The notes: generated by a model not told the origin, from the letters alone. Numbered from the stretch's first letter, positions 1-7,769 are shown. The stretch: DNA of 28,118 nucleotides from CAZWEZ01 sp964632795 (GCA_964632795.1 CAZWEZ010000046.1:1-28118), one strand, 5' to 3'. Made by a program: numbers and translations.

Positions 1-53
1 CCGGCGGCACGCCGAGGCGATCTCTATGGGTCATTATCAGTGCCCCTTGGTAT
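1..53 (-). repeat. Left-end copy of a dispersed repeat
   Basis: The first 53 bases are the reverse complement of the last 53 bases of the window (28066-28118). I see a single mismatch, at base 44, and the match is lost from base 54 on. The inner half (about bases 22-53) is also shared with an internal copy at 15032-15067. The outer half, starting CCGGCGGCACGCCGAGG, is seen only at the two ends. A dispersed repeat at both ends is the usual reason an assembly stops, so I read this as a contig boundary. A terminal inverted repeat of a mobile unit is a less likely alternative. Confidence 0.8.
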
Positions 54-107
54 TATCCGGGCGAGGATGACATCGTGCGCATTGAGGATGATTTCGACCG
101 CGCCTGA
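3..107 (+). pseudogene. Possible C-terminal remnant of an upstream gene
   Basis: One frame is open from the window edge to a TGA at 105-107. Its last residues are PWYYPGEDDIVRIEDDFDRA. The tail is acidic with an orderly ending and sits 53 bases before the next gene, so it could be the end of a gene that runs off the contig. The first 17 codons, however, lie inside the dispersed repeat. Either the repeat has invaded the gene or the frame is open by chance. I do not recognise the family. Confidence 0.2.
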
Positions 108-160
108 ACCGTAAGGCACCCCCCATGGACAACCCCCATGGATAAACGGAGAAAGTTAAA

Positions 161-553
161 GTGCCGAAAACCATAACCGTCGAAATCGCCCCGGGCGAAC
201 TGATCGACAAAATCACCATCCTGGAGATCAAGCTGGAGCGCATGGACGACGAGGAGAAAATAAGAAACGTGCGTTTCGAATGGGAAACACTTGTCGCGTC
301 GCGCGATTCCGCAATCCAGCCATCCCAGGAGCTTGACCGGTTGACCATGGAATTGAGGGGCGTCAACGAGAAACTCTGGGTGATCGAGGACAACATCCGC
401 GACTGCCAACGCAATAAGGATTTCGGCGACACCTTCATCGAACTGGCCCGCGCCGTTTACATGACAAACGACAAACGTGCGGCGCTTAAGAAGGAAATAA
501 ACCTGCTTCTCGGATCGCGTATTATCGAAGAAAAATCCTATGCCGCCTACTGA
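161..553 (+). CDS. DUF6165 family protein
   Basis: The protein has 130 residues and matches my memory of the DUF6165 family. These are small proteins of unknown function found beside glycosyltransferase and lipopolysaccharide genes in proteobacteria. It opens PKTITVEIAPGELIDKITIL and is then almost wholly charged and helical (residues 20-70 and 95-120), suggesting a helical bundle or short coiled coil. There is no signal peptide or membrane segment, so it should be cytoplasmic. Translation starts at GTG, supported by a purine-rich ACGGAGAAAG about 6 bases upstream. It is the first gene of a tight + strand cluster, with only 16 bases before the GT9 gene, so a role in surface-glycan assembly is a guilt-by-association inference. 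The stop codon is part of a short sequence resembling the dispersed repeat. Confidence 0.8.
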   Translation: MPKTITVEIAPGELIDKITILEIKLERMDDEEKIRNVRFEWETLVASRDSAIQPSQELDRLTMELRGVNEKLWVIEDNIRDCQRNKDFGDTFIELARAVYMTNDKRAALKKEINLLLGSRIIEEKSYAAY

Positions 554-568
554 TACCAAAGGTCGCTA
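551..568 (+). repeat. Partial copy of the dispersed repeat at a gene junction
   Basis: The stretch TGATACCAAAGGTCGCTA resembles the start of the repeat at 15032 (TGATACCAAGGGTCACTG), with 3 differences in 18 bases. At both places its first three bases are the stop codon of the preceding gene. The match is short, so it could be chance. Confidence 0.3.
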
Positions 569-569
569 A

Positions 570-1697
570 GTGAAGCTGTTCAAGCTGCAGGATCGCTATC
601 AGGCTTTCAGGCGCCGCTCCTCCAAGCGCCCCGGCGAACCTCACGGCGTATTATTGGTTTCCAGCGGCGGCCTCGGCGACACCGTTCTTTTCGCCCTGGT
701 GTTGCCCCGCTTTCTGGCCTTGGCGAACGACGGCGAAGCGGTGACGGTCCTGTTGCGGAAGGGATCGGACAAGATGGCCTTCCTTTTCCCGGGGCGAGTG
801 AGCGTGGAAACGGTGGACTTCGGACGCTTGCGCAAGGATCTTTCATATAGGTGCGGCGTCTGCGAGCGCCTATTCGCCGCCAACACCCGTCTGGTCGTCC
901 ATACCGATTATCTGCGCCACCCACACCTGGATGAAGCCCTGGTTGCCGCCTGCGAAGCGCCGGAAACATTGGCCATGGAGCCCCGCCCATGGGCCAAATA
1001 CGACGCCGATCTGAAGGCCAACCGGAGCCTTTATGACCGCCTGTTCGACAGCGGCGGAAAACACCTGAACAAGGTGTTGCGCTGGCACCGCTTCGCCGAC
1101 TGGCTTAGTGGAACCAAAGCGCCGTTGCCCGAGCCATGCATAGCTGAAAACCGGTTGCCGCCAGCGGCCAATGAGCCGGGGCCGTTGGTGCTTATCCAGC
1201 CATTCTCGGCGGTTAAGGAAAAACAGAGCCCGGTTGAACTGTACCGGCGTATTGTCGAGCAGTTGCCGGGCGACTGCCGTATCGTCATCACCGGCGGGCC
1301 ATCCGATCTTGAGCGCAATCCTGAATTCCAGGAGCTGCTGGCGATGGCCAACGTCGAGTTCGATGGCTCGAATTTTCACGATTTGGTGGCGCGGCTCAGG
1401 GCGGCGGATCTGGTGATCTCGGTCGATACCGCCTGCATGCATTTGGCCGGCGTCGTGGGGGCGCCTACCCTGTGTCTCGCCAGTGCCGCCTATGTCGGCG
1501 AGATGGTGCCATATGACGCGTCGTTAACTCCGCCCAAGGTGCGTTTCCTGTATCAAACCATGCCCTGCGAAGGCTGCCTCGGCGCATGCTCGCTGCCGGC
1601 GGAGAACGGCATGTGGCCTTGCGTCGCCCGCCTGGACCATGATGCCGTGATCACCGCCGCCACGGAGATGGCCAAAACATGCTCTAGCGCCGGGTAA
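570..1697 (+). CDS. Glycosyltransferase family 9 (heptosyltransferase-like)
   Basis: This 375-residue protein has the GT-B layout of GT9 heptosyltransferases. The N-terminal Rossmann segment is VSSGGLGDTVLFALVLPRF (about residues 29-48). The C-terminal nucleotide-sugar half holds LIQPFSAVKEKQSP and the family signature VDTACMHLAGVVGAPTLCL (about residues 285-303). The family moves a sugar, often heptose, from a nucleotide donor onto lipopolysaccharide or another glycan on the cytoplasmic face of the inner membrane. The substrate cannot be read from the sequence. A cysteine-rich stretch near the C-terminus (MPCEGCLGAC, then a later PCVARLD) could bind a metal or form disulfides. The GTG start at 570 lies 16 bases after the DUF6165 stop, and the next gene begins one base after this stop, so the three are probably one operon. 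Confidence 0.85.
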   Translation: MKLFKLQDRYQAFRRRSSKRPGEPHGVLLVSSGGLGDTVLFALVLPRFLALANDGEAVTVLLRKGSDKMAFLFPGRVSVETVDFGRLRKDLSYRCGVCERLFAANTRLVVHTDYLRHPHLDEALVAACEAPETLAMEPRPWAKYDADLKANRSLYDRLFDSGGKHLNKVLRWHRFADWLSGTKAPLPEPCIAENRLPPAANEPGPLVLIQPFSAVKEKQSPVELYRRIVEQLPGDCRIVITGGPSDLERNPEFQELLAMANVEFDGSNFHDLVARLRAADLVISVDTACMHLAGVVGAPTLCLASAAYVGEMVPYDASLTPPKVRFLYQTMPCEGCLGACSLPAENGMWPCVARLDHDAVITAATEMAKTCSSAG

Positions 1698-1698
1698 G

Positions 1699-3219
1699 GT
1701 GCTGCCACCGGTATTTCACATGGTGCATCCTTCAACGGAAAGACTCGGCCCGTTCGGCGTCGCCCTGGCGGCGGCGGCGGCCACGGCGGCGTTCTTTCTG
1801 GCTTACGCCATGGTCCGCTATGTAAGCGTCGGAGGATTCTTCGACCACATCGAGCCCAACCTGGGAATCGCCGCCTGGCGCCTGCTGGAGGGACACCCCC
1901 TGTATCAAGGCCACGGCGAGTGGCCCATCTTCGGGAACTATTACGGGCCGATGATCTACCTGACCCACGCCGGCGCCCTGGCCGTTGCCGGCGGATCCCT
2001 CGCGGCCAGCAAGCTGGCCAACTCACTGGCGGCGGGGGGAGCGGTGTTGCTCTTTTTCCTGTATGCGCGGCGGCGGTTCGGTCCCACGTACGCCTGCGCC
2101 GGCACGCTTATGTTCCTCGCCTTCATGCTGCTGTTCGCGCCCTACACCATTTGGGTGCGTCCGGACCCGTTCGTCATCTTCCTGGTCACCCTGGCCATCT
2201 TCTCGAGGGACCTTCCACGCGACAGCGTCGGAAAGTGGACACCCCATCTGATCATCGGTGCCTGCATCGGGCTGGCGGTCAACTTCAGGGTCCACTCATT
2301 CATCTATTTCCTGCCGGTGATGATCGATCTGTGCGGCTGGCGGAACATCCGCCAGTTGGCCATCATCATTTTGTTTTCGCTGGTCGTCTTCCTGGCGCCT
2401 TTTACCCTGGAGCAGGTTTCCCTGGTCGATTACGTGTCGGGCCTGGCCAGGCAGGTCACGGGAAGGTCGAATGATATCAGCCTGTTGTGGGTCGCCCTTC
2501 GCTACCTGCTGCCCTACCTTTCGCCCCTTCTTGTTCTCTTCGCTCTTCTGGCCAGGGGACGGAACCACGTGGACGGGCGGGACGCCGTCTATTTCGCCGC
2601 TCTGTGCGGCAGCATTCTTTTCATCATCTATCCGGCCACGTTCAGCGCCGCCGGCCCTTATCATTTCCTGCCGCTGGCGCCCATCACCGTCGACGCGGTT
2701 CTGCGATTCTCACGGGGCTTCGCAGACAAGCCCAAGGCCCGGATGGCGGCGCTGGCGCTGATCCCGGCGGTCCTGCTGGCGATCTCGATCCCGGTGCAGC
2801 GGCGCCTGGACCGCAACCTGAACAGGATGGAGGCGGAAACGGTGGCCGAGGAAGTCATGGCGATCGCCAGGCGCTATCAGGGCGAAACGGTGCAGATGGG
2901 CTACGGGCAGTCATTCGAAAACTACCGCCTGACCTTCGTCAAGCCTGTCCTGGCCTACGCCGGTCAACCGGTCATCGTCGATTCCCATGTGATCATGGAA
3001 CTCAGTTCGGTGGGCGTCGACGTGACTCCCCACCTGATCGAGGAATTTTCCTCATGCCGGACCCGCCACTGGCTGATCCCCAAGGACGAGCCGCCCTTCC
3101 GCCTGCAAAGCTATAACGACAACCATCCCTTGTTCGGAAAATCCGCCGAGACTTTCGTTGAACACTACGAAAAAACCGCCACCTACAAGTACTTCGACCT
3201 GTGGTCATGCAAGGGCTAG
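1699..3219 (+). CDS. Multi-pass membrane protein, GT-C (GT39/ArnT-like) glycosyltransferase
   Basis: The 506-residue protein has about nine or ten hydrophobic segments (for example residues 20-40, 90-110, 130-150 and 225-245) and a soluble tail of about 140 residues. An acidic motif in the first external loop, FFDHIEPNL (Asp49 and Glu52), sits where GT-C enzymes carry their catalytic acidic residue. Such enzymes take a sugar from a polyprenyl-phosphate carrier at the outer face of the inner membrane. The exact family is uncertain, and it could be a polymerase or flippase-like protein. The start is ambiguous. GTG at 1699 follows the GT9 stop by one base but has no clear ribosome site, while ATG at 1720, in frame, gives MVHPSTERLG and is an alternative. 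Confidence 0.65.
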   Translation: MLPPVFHMVHPSTERLGPFGVALAAAAATAAFFLAYAMVRYVSVGGFFDHIEPNLGIAAWRLLEGHPLYQGHGEWPIFGNYYGPMIYLTHAGALAVAGGSLAASKLANSLAAGGAVLLFFLYARRRFGPTYACAGTLMFLAFMLLFAPYTIWVRPDPFVIFLVTLAIFSRDLPRDSVGKWTPHLIIGACIGLAVNFRVHSFIYFLPVMIDLCGWRNIRQLAIIILFSLVVFLAPFTLEQVSLVDYVSGLARQVTGRSNDISLLWVALRYLLPYLSPLLVLFALLARGRNHVDGRDAVYFAALCGSILFIIYPATFSAAGPYHFLPLAPITVDAVLRFSRGFADKPKARMAALALIPAVLLAISIPVQRRLDRNLNRMEAETVAEEVMAIARRYQGETVQMGYGQSFENYRLTFVKPVLAYAGQPVIVDSHVIMELSSVGVDVTPHLIEEFSSCRTRHWLIPKDEPPFRLQSYNDNHPLFGKSAETFVEHYEKTATYKYFDLWSCKG

Positions 3220-3540
3220 GACGGTTTGCGGCGGCACCTTGTATATGGTTATTTCCCCCATGCTCCGGGAAAATGCGCCTCAAGGGCGTCAAGCAGGCCA
3301 TCGTGAACCCCCCAACCCATGCCATCCGTTGACTGAACGGCATCCCTGAAACGGGGCAGGAGATTGATGTCGGCTCTACGTCCTATTGCTGACCAAACGA
3401 GGGGCGGCTCCGGGCGGGGAAAATTAGTCACAAGCAGTCGTTTGGGCCTATGTAACCTGGGCCAGTTGGTCGGGAAAATAGCAAGTGTGAATAGGCAGCA
3501 AATCGCTGGTGGGCCCGACCGTCAATTCACTTGCAGTGAC
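3220..3540. other. Intergenic stretch without a convincing gene
   Basis: I see no supported gene here. A 75-codon frame at 3364-3591 (+) starts MSALRPIADQ. That resembles the many spurious MSALxPxAD peptides annotated in alphaproteobacteria, which come from a degenerate dispersed DNA repeat. It overlaps the end of the DUF1059 gene on the other strand, and I do not call it. A small hairpin (CCGTT-GACTG-AACGG, about 3327-3341) may contribute to termination after 3219 but lacks a T-tract. Confidence 0.5.
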
Positions 3541-3717
3541 CTATCCATCCTTGATCGCAGCGCGGATCGTATCCACGAGTTCCGGAGTTAATTCAATGGT
3601 CGGATGGACCTCGGCGGCGTGAACTTGAATATTAGCCATTAACGCGTCCTCGGTTTCAGCACTGGTCTTCCAGTCGCAGTCGACCCCAACATCCCGGCAG
3701 GTAAATGACTTTGTCAT
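3541..3717 (-). CDS. Small DUF1059 domain protein
   Basis: This 58-residue protein, MTKSFTCRDVGVDCDWKTSA at its N-terminus, carries the DUF1059 pattern: a first cysteine in FTCRDVG, a second in DCDW, then a helix with ED-LM and a final ELTPELVDTIRAAIKDG. The family is widespread and short, with no assigned function. The paired cysteines and later histidines (QVHAAEVH) suggest metal or redox chemistry, as an inference only. The ATG is preceded by GGAG at a spacing of 8 bases, a good ribosome site. The gene is shorter than the usual length cut-off, so an automatic caller could miss it. It stands alone, antisense to the flanking operons, in a gene-poor stretch. Confidence 0.85.
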   Translation of the reverse strand: MTKSFTCRDVGVDCDWKTSAETEDALMANIQVHAAEVHPTIELTPELVDTIRAAIKDG

Positions 3718-4066
3718 GATGTTTTCTCCATTTTCCAGTGGTCAAAAAAATCGACTAACAACGTATTTGGCCCACACACCGTCTAGGGCCGCTCAACCTC
3801 AATGTCGCTAAGCCGACATTCCCCAGATAGCCTCCAAATCAATGGAAATTGTACCATCATGGCACCCTCAGGAGTAGCCATATTTTCCAGCAACCATCGG
3901 ATGATATGATTTTGGCGGTTTGACCGCGTCTGGAAGCCCATTTGACCGTATTTTCCGCAATTCAGACGCAGCTTTCCTGTCGTTTTCACCGTGCCGTCTA
4001 TTTCCTCGGCCTACGCCGGAGCGGGTCTATGTCGCAAATCATCAATCAAGCCCAAGATTTTCTGGA
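3718..4066. other. Upstream region of the DUF1059 gene; no firm gene
   Basis: A 68-codon frame on the - strand (3783-3989, GTG start, MKTTGKLRLNCGKYGQMGFQ) is the only sizeable frame. It shows no family I know, no clear ribosome site and mixed codon use, so I leave it uncalled. The stretch is less GC-rich than the coding regions around it and presumably contains the promoter of the DUF1059 gene, although I could not fix -35/-10 boxes. Confidence 0.45.
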
Positions 4067-4143
4067 GTTCCGGTGACATGATACTTAATTGGGGTCACAT
4101 GATGAGGAATGCCCGGCGCCACCACCCGCGCCAATCGTGCCAT
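4042..4143 (-). pseudogene. Truncated REP-associated transposase (N-terminal 17 codons)
   Basis: The frame starts at ATG 4141-4143 and gives MARLARVVAPGIPHHVT, matching the conserved start of Y1-type REP-associated transposases, whose next residues are normally QRGNRR. Here the frame passes instead into the terminal arm (PIKYHVTG) and out of the element, ending at a TGA at 4042-4044 after 33 residues. The catalytic HUH and tyrosine motifs are absent, so the product cannot be active. Confidence 0.75.
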
Positions 4144-4200
4144 GAGAAAAACCTGACACCGGAGAGTGGGAGAGACAATTAAGTATCATTTCACCGGAAC
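4067..4200 (-). mobile_element. 134-bp MITE derived from a REP-associated (Y1/RAYT) transposon
   Basis: Two 24-bp arms (4067-4090 and 4177-4200) are inverted copies with one mismatch; each contains ATGATACTTAATT or its complement. Between them, on the - strand, lies the start of a transposase gene reading MARLARVVAPGIPHHVT. From memory this is the typical N-terminus of REP-associated tyrosine (Y1) transposases. After codon 17 the frame runs straight into the other arm, so nearly all of the gene has been deleted while both ends and the leader remain. It cannot move by itself but could be mobilised by a full-length relative elsewhere. It lies in the gene-poor stretch just before the foreign-looking binding-protein gene. 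Confidence 0.8.
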
Positions 4201-4744
4201 GGAAAACGGGCGAAAGGAGTCTTTTGGACACGTTTCACACCACCAACATCCAACTATCGCGTAGTGGAGACAGATACTCTTTCCATAGAAGGGGGCAGTA
4301 TGGTACTATGAAGTCGCCACGATTCCACTGTTCTCTGGGAAGAGTCGGTTCAAATTCCGGCGCTAGCGGGGGAAGCGGACGTTGCCATGGATCCTTTTGC
4401 TCTGCTCATTACGTCGTCCTACTGGCTGTTGGTAGCCCTTAGGGGGTGATTCTTGGGATCTACTTCCGCCATCTTTGGCGTGGGCGGCTGCGTGAGGCTG
4501 TATCTGCCGCGGGTGCGGGTGGAAGCGGCGGGGCAGGGCCGATTCAAGGACCTCGGGTTCGAGCGGAAGGCCCAAGGAATGTGAAGTCGCTAAGTGTGTC
4601 GCCGAGAAGCATTCAGATGGAGGTCACCGAAGCTGCTTCCCATTTGTCGCAGTCTAGGGGAATTCGGTAGATGGCTTGTTGTGATCCGCGTTATTCCGAT
4701 TTGCGGGCATTTGCGTCGACACGGGTGCCCGAAGGAGACCTGCC
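4201..4744. other. Long leader region upstream of the signalling array
   Basis: No gene of normal length is supported in these 544 bases. The frames present have no recognisable protein and no good ribosome sites. I looked for a thiamin riboswitch, because the next gene belongs to a fold that includes THI5-like proteins, and did not see its conserved boxes. A short coupled frame at 4671-4748 is listed separately. The region must carry the promoter of the array, but I cannot place it with confidence. Confidence 0.5.
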
Positions 4745-4748
4745 ATGA
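4671..4748 (+). CDS. Possible 25-residue leader peptide
   Basis: The frame begins with ATG after AGGGG at a spacing of 10 bases and encodes MACCDPRYSDLRAFAS and a short tail. Its TGA overlaps the ATG of the binding-protein gene in an ATGA junction, a layout that often couples translation. Two adjacent cysteine codons near the start could be a sensing site in an attenuation-type leader. No terminator/antiterminator pair is obvious. It may be chance. Confidence 0.25.
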   Translation: MACCDPRYSDLRAFASTRVPEGDLP

Positions 4749-5782
4749 AACATTTTGTACGCCCGGGAATTCGCCTTGCATCCTTGCTCGGTGGTGTCGT
4801 TGTTCTCGCCGCACTGGTCGTCGGCGGCTATTTCTGGTGGAGCGAAACACAGCCCGTAAAATATACAAGGTCTCTTGAAAAGGTAACAATTGGAGTAGAA
4901 AAAAGTTTTCTTCCAGCAGCAGTTTGGGTAGCAGAAAATAAGGGTTATTTTGAGGAAGAAAGACTAAATTTAACTATTAAAGAGTTTGATTCAGGAAAAG
5001 CAAGTTTGATAGCTATGCTAAATGGTGAAGGCATTGATATAAGTGCAGCTGCCCCAACTCCAATCATGTTTAGTAGCTTTGTCAGAGAAGACTTTTTTAT
5101 TATTAGTACCTTTGCCTATGCTTACGAAGATATTAAAGTAATCGCTAATAAAGATAGCGGAATCAATAATGCTGAGGATCTAAAAGGAAAAAAAATAGGT
5201 ACTTTGATGGGGTCAACAGGCCAATTTTTCACAGAAACTTTTTTGATTCATAATTCAATATCTCCTAGCGATGTTGAGGTGGTTAATATTGCTCCAACAG
5301 ACTTGCCAGAAGCATTAAAGAATGGCCATATAGATGCACAAGTTATTTGGGAGCCGCATGGAACTACTGCTAGAGATTTATTGGGAGACAAGGCCATAAG
5401 GCTGCCTAGTGGAAAGGTTTATAAGACAACTTTTAATTTTTTAACTATGAAAAACTTTGCTAATGAAAATCCTGAAATTCTTGAAAGATTCTTAAGAGGA
5501 ATTAATAAAGCCACTGATTTTTTGAATAACAATAAGGAAGAATCACAAAAAATAATAGCTAACAGATTAAATTTGATAAAAGAAGTTGTTGCATTACATT
5601 GGGATGATTTTACATTTAATCTTTCACTCGACCAAACTTTTTTTATCAATATAGAATCCGAAGCAAGATGGGCAATACGTAATGAGCTTACTGACAAGAC
5701 AAAAGTTCCAAATTACTTAGAGTATATTTACATAGATGCTTTGGAGTCGGTGAAACCTGAGGCGGTAACCATAATTCGTTAG
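4745..5782 (+). CDS. NMT1/SsuA-like periplasmic solute-binding protein, chimeric gene
   Basis: The 345-residue protein belongs to the NMT1/THI5/SsuA-type binding fold used by nitrate, sulfonate and pyrimidine-precursor transporters. Residues 10-33 form a hydrophobic anchor or uncleaved signal. The mature part opens KVTIGVEKSFLPAAVWVAEN and contains FDSGKAS, the hinge region ADLKG-like NAEDLKGKKIGT, VIWEPHG and the ending KPEAVTIIR. No permease or ATPase gene is nearby. It is followed by a histidine kinase, so it probably acts as a sensing partner rather than in uptake (inference). AAGGAG lies 7 bases before the ATG. Codons 1-37 are GC-rich like the host, but from about 4858 the gene turns sharply AT-rich (the 60 bases at 4921 are 28% G+C) with many AGA, AAA and ATA codons. 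This suggests a foreign mature domain joined to a native signal sequence. Confidence 0.85.
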   Translation: MKHFVRPGIRLASLLGGVVVLAALVVGGYFWWSETQPVKYTRSLEKVTIGVEKSFLPAAVWVAENKGYFEEERLNLTIKEFDSGKASLIAMLNGEGIDISAAAPTPIMFSSFVREDFFIISTFAYAYEDIKVIANKDSGINNAEDLKGKKIGTLMGSTGQFFTETFLIHNSISPSDVEVVNIAPTDLPEALKNGHIDAQVIWEPHGTTARDLLGDKAIRLPSGKVYKTTFNFLTMKNFANENPEILERFLRGINKATDFLNNNKEESQKIIANRLNLIKEVVALHWDDFTFNLSLDQTFFINIESEARWAIRNELTDKTKVPNYLEYIYIDALESVKPEAVTIIR

Positions 5783-5849
5783 ATACGGAGTTTTATTTTC
5801 ATGCTATCGATTTCGGCGGCCTGGACGCGGTGAGACCCGGGGTATCACG

Positions 5850-7751
5850 GTGATTCGGTCACTGAGAATTCGGACGCTCCTCATGATAGGAACGGTCATC
5901 TCGACCGCGATCGCGGTCGCGGTTGTCGGGGAACACTATGTGAGTTCCCAGGGTGTCGAAGAGGCCTTCAGGAAGCACGATACGGCGGACGCCGTCATAC
6001 GGACCGTATTCGAGCGCACCACGGTGATGGGGGACTACCTGCTGCAGCACGAGCCGCGCGCGCGATTCCAGTGGCAGCGGGCCAATGAGTCCCTGGGGCG
6101 GATGCTCGACGATGCCGCCTTCGCGAGCGAGCGAAGCGGCGCGACGTTGGTGACCATGCGCGCCAATCATCTCAGGACAAGTGAAATTTTTCCGCGGCTG
6201 GTGCGGGCCTTCGAAGCACGGCGGGCGGACGAGGGTGCCGCCGAACTGTCGAGCGAACTGGAGCAGCGGCTGGTGGCGCAGCTTCTGACGACGTCGCAGT
6301 CGACGGTGTCCCTGGCCTCACAGCTGGCCCGGGATGCCGATGCGGAGCTGGAGCAAGACCTGCGTCGCACGGAGTGGCTGGGTTTCGTTCTCAGCGTATG
6401 CCTGGTGACGGTGTTGGCGGGAACCTGGTTCATCTTCGCCCAGCGCGTGGTCAGGCCCATCGGCCGCCTCCAACAGGGCATCCGGGCTCTGGCTCGCGGC
6501 GACTTTGAACACAGGATCGACGTGCCCGGGCGGGACGAGTTGGCGCAGGTCGCTCGGTCCTTCGACACCATGGCCGAGAGGCTGAAATCGACCATGGTCT
6601 CGCGCGACGAGGCGGAGGAAGCATTACGGCAACACGCGCACGATCTCGGCGAACGCTTCAAGGAGCTGACCGGCCTTTATTCTCTTTCGAAGATCTTCGA
6701 TCGCCCGGGAATTTCCCTCGAGGAATCGTTGCAGGCGGTGGTCGAGGTTCTCCCTCCCGCTTGGCATTACCCGGAAATCACCTGCGCCCGGATCACCTTG
6801 GATGGCCGCGAATTCACCACCGGAAACTTAGAGGAGACGATGTGGAGGCAGGCCAGCGACATCGTCGTCGGCGGGGAGCCGGCGGGCGCGGTCGAGGTCT
6901 TCTACCTCGAAGAGAAACCCGAACTGGACGAAGGTCCGTTCCTCAAGGAGGAGCGGAGCCTCATCGACGACATCGCCGCCAGACTCGCACAGAGCATCGA
7001 GCGCATGCGGGCAGAAGGGGAAATTCGCAAGCTGAACGTGGAACTCGAAGAACGGGTGATCGAGCGGACGGCGGAGCTCGGAGCCGTCAACCAGGAACTG
7101 GAAACCTTCAGCTATTCCGTGTCGCACGACCTTCGCGCGCCGCTTCGGAGCATGGACGGCTTCTCCCATGCGCTGCTGGAAGATTATGGAGACAAGCTCG
7201 ACGCCGAGGGCAGGGACTATCTCCAACGGGTGCGGGCGGGGAGCCAGAAGATGGCGCAACTGATCGACGACCTCCTGAAACTGTCCCGCGTGACCCGGGG
7301 CGAGCTCGAACGCCGCGAGGTCGACCTGTCCCAGCTGGCGCAAGCGGTCGCGGCGAAACTCCAGGAGAGCGCGCCGGAGCGCCGGATCACCTTCGACATC
7401 GCGCCGGGCGCGGTTGTCGAGGGCGACGCGCGGCTGATGCGGATCGTCCTCGAGAACCTGCTCGGCAACGCCTGGAAATTCACCGCCAAGCACGATCACG
7501 CGACAATCGAATTCGGCGTCACCAACCACGACGGGGAACCGGCTTACTTCGTGCGCGACGACGGGGCCGGTTTCGACATGGCCTATGCCGACAAGCTGTT
7601 CCAGCCTTTCCAGCGCCTGCATACCAGCACCGAGTTCGGAGGAACCGGTATCGGCCTGGCGACGGTGGCGCGGGTCGTGAAGCGCCATGGCGGCAGTGTT
7701 TGGGCCGAGTCCGGCGTCGAGCAAGGGGCGACGGTGTATTTTACGCTTTGA
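5850..7751 (+). CDS. Membrane sensor histidine kinase (HAMP-GAF-HisKA-HATPase)
   Basis: This is a 633-residue class I sensor kinase. Transmembrane helices lie at about 9-28 and 176-198, enclosing a periplasmic domain of about 145 residues. A HAMP domain (199-252), a GAF-like domain (about 273-390) and a coiled coil follow. The dimerisation helix is SYSVSHDLRAPLRSMDGFS with phospho-acceptor His426, of the type seen in bacteriophytochrome-like kinases. The ATPase domain has ENLLGNAWKF, DDGAGFD and GGTGIGLATV. The start is GTG. The periplasmic loop could contact the binding protein encoded just upstream, as TorS contacts TorT, but that is inference. A receiver gene follows after 18 bases and is its most likely partner. 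Base composition returns to GC-rich here, right after the AT-rich binding-protein gene. Confidence 0.9.
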   Translation: MIRSLRIRTLLMIGTVISTAIAVAVVGEHYVSSQGVEEAFRKHDTADAVIRTVFERTTVMGDYLLQHEPRARFQWQRANESLGRMLDDAAFASERSGATLVTMRANHLRTSEIFPRLVRAFEARRADEGAAELSSELEQRLVAQLLTTSQSTVSLASQLARDADAELEQDLRRTEWLGFVLSVCLVTVLAGTWFIFAQRVVRPIGRLQQGIRALARGDFEHRIDVPGRDELAQVARSFDTMAERLKSTMVSRDEAEEALRQHAHDLGERFKELTGLYSLSKIFDRPGISLEESLQAVVEVLPPAWHYPEITCARITLDGREFTTGNLEETMWRQASDIVVGGEPAGAVEVFYLEEKPELDEGPFLKEERSLIDDIAARLAQSIERMRAEGEIRKLNVELEERVIERTAELGAVNQELETFSYSVSHDLRAPLRSMDGFSHALLEDYGDKLDAEGRDYLQRVRAGSQKMAQLIDDLLKLSRVTRGELERREVDLSQLAQAVAAKLQESAPERRITFDIAPGAVVEGDARLMRIVLENLLGNAWKFTAKHDHATIEFGVTNHDGEPAYFVRDDGAGFDMAYADKLFQPFQRLHTSTEFGGTGIGLATVARVVKRHGGSVWAESGVEQGATVYFTL

Positions 7752-7769
7752 AACAAGGAGGCCCCTAAT

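Noticed and set aside
3783..3989. 68-codon - strand frame MKTTGKLRLN
   Set aside because: No family, no ribosome site and mixed codon use; kept only as a note in the intergenic entry.
4330..4375. tRNA-like GGTTCAAATTCC near 4350
   Set aside because: The T-stem does not pair around the TTCAAAT loop, and no matching acceptor strand is found upstream, so it is not a tRNA.
5801..5833. A ten-codon frame MLSISAAWTR after ACGGAG, between the binding-protein and kinase genes
   Set aside because: Too short to support, the spacing to the purine run is long, and nothing suggests attenuation.
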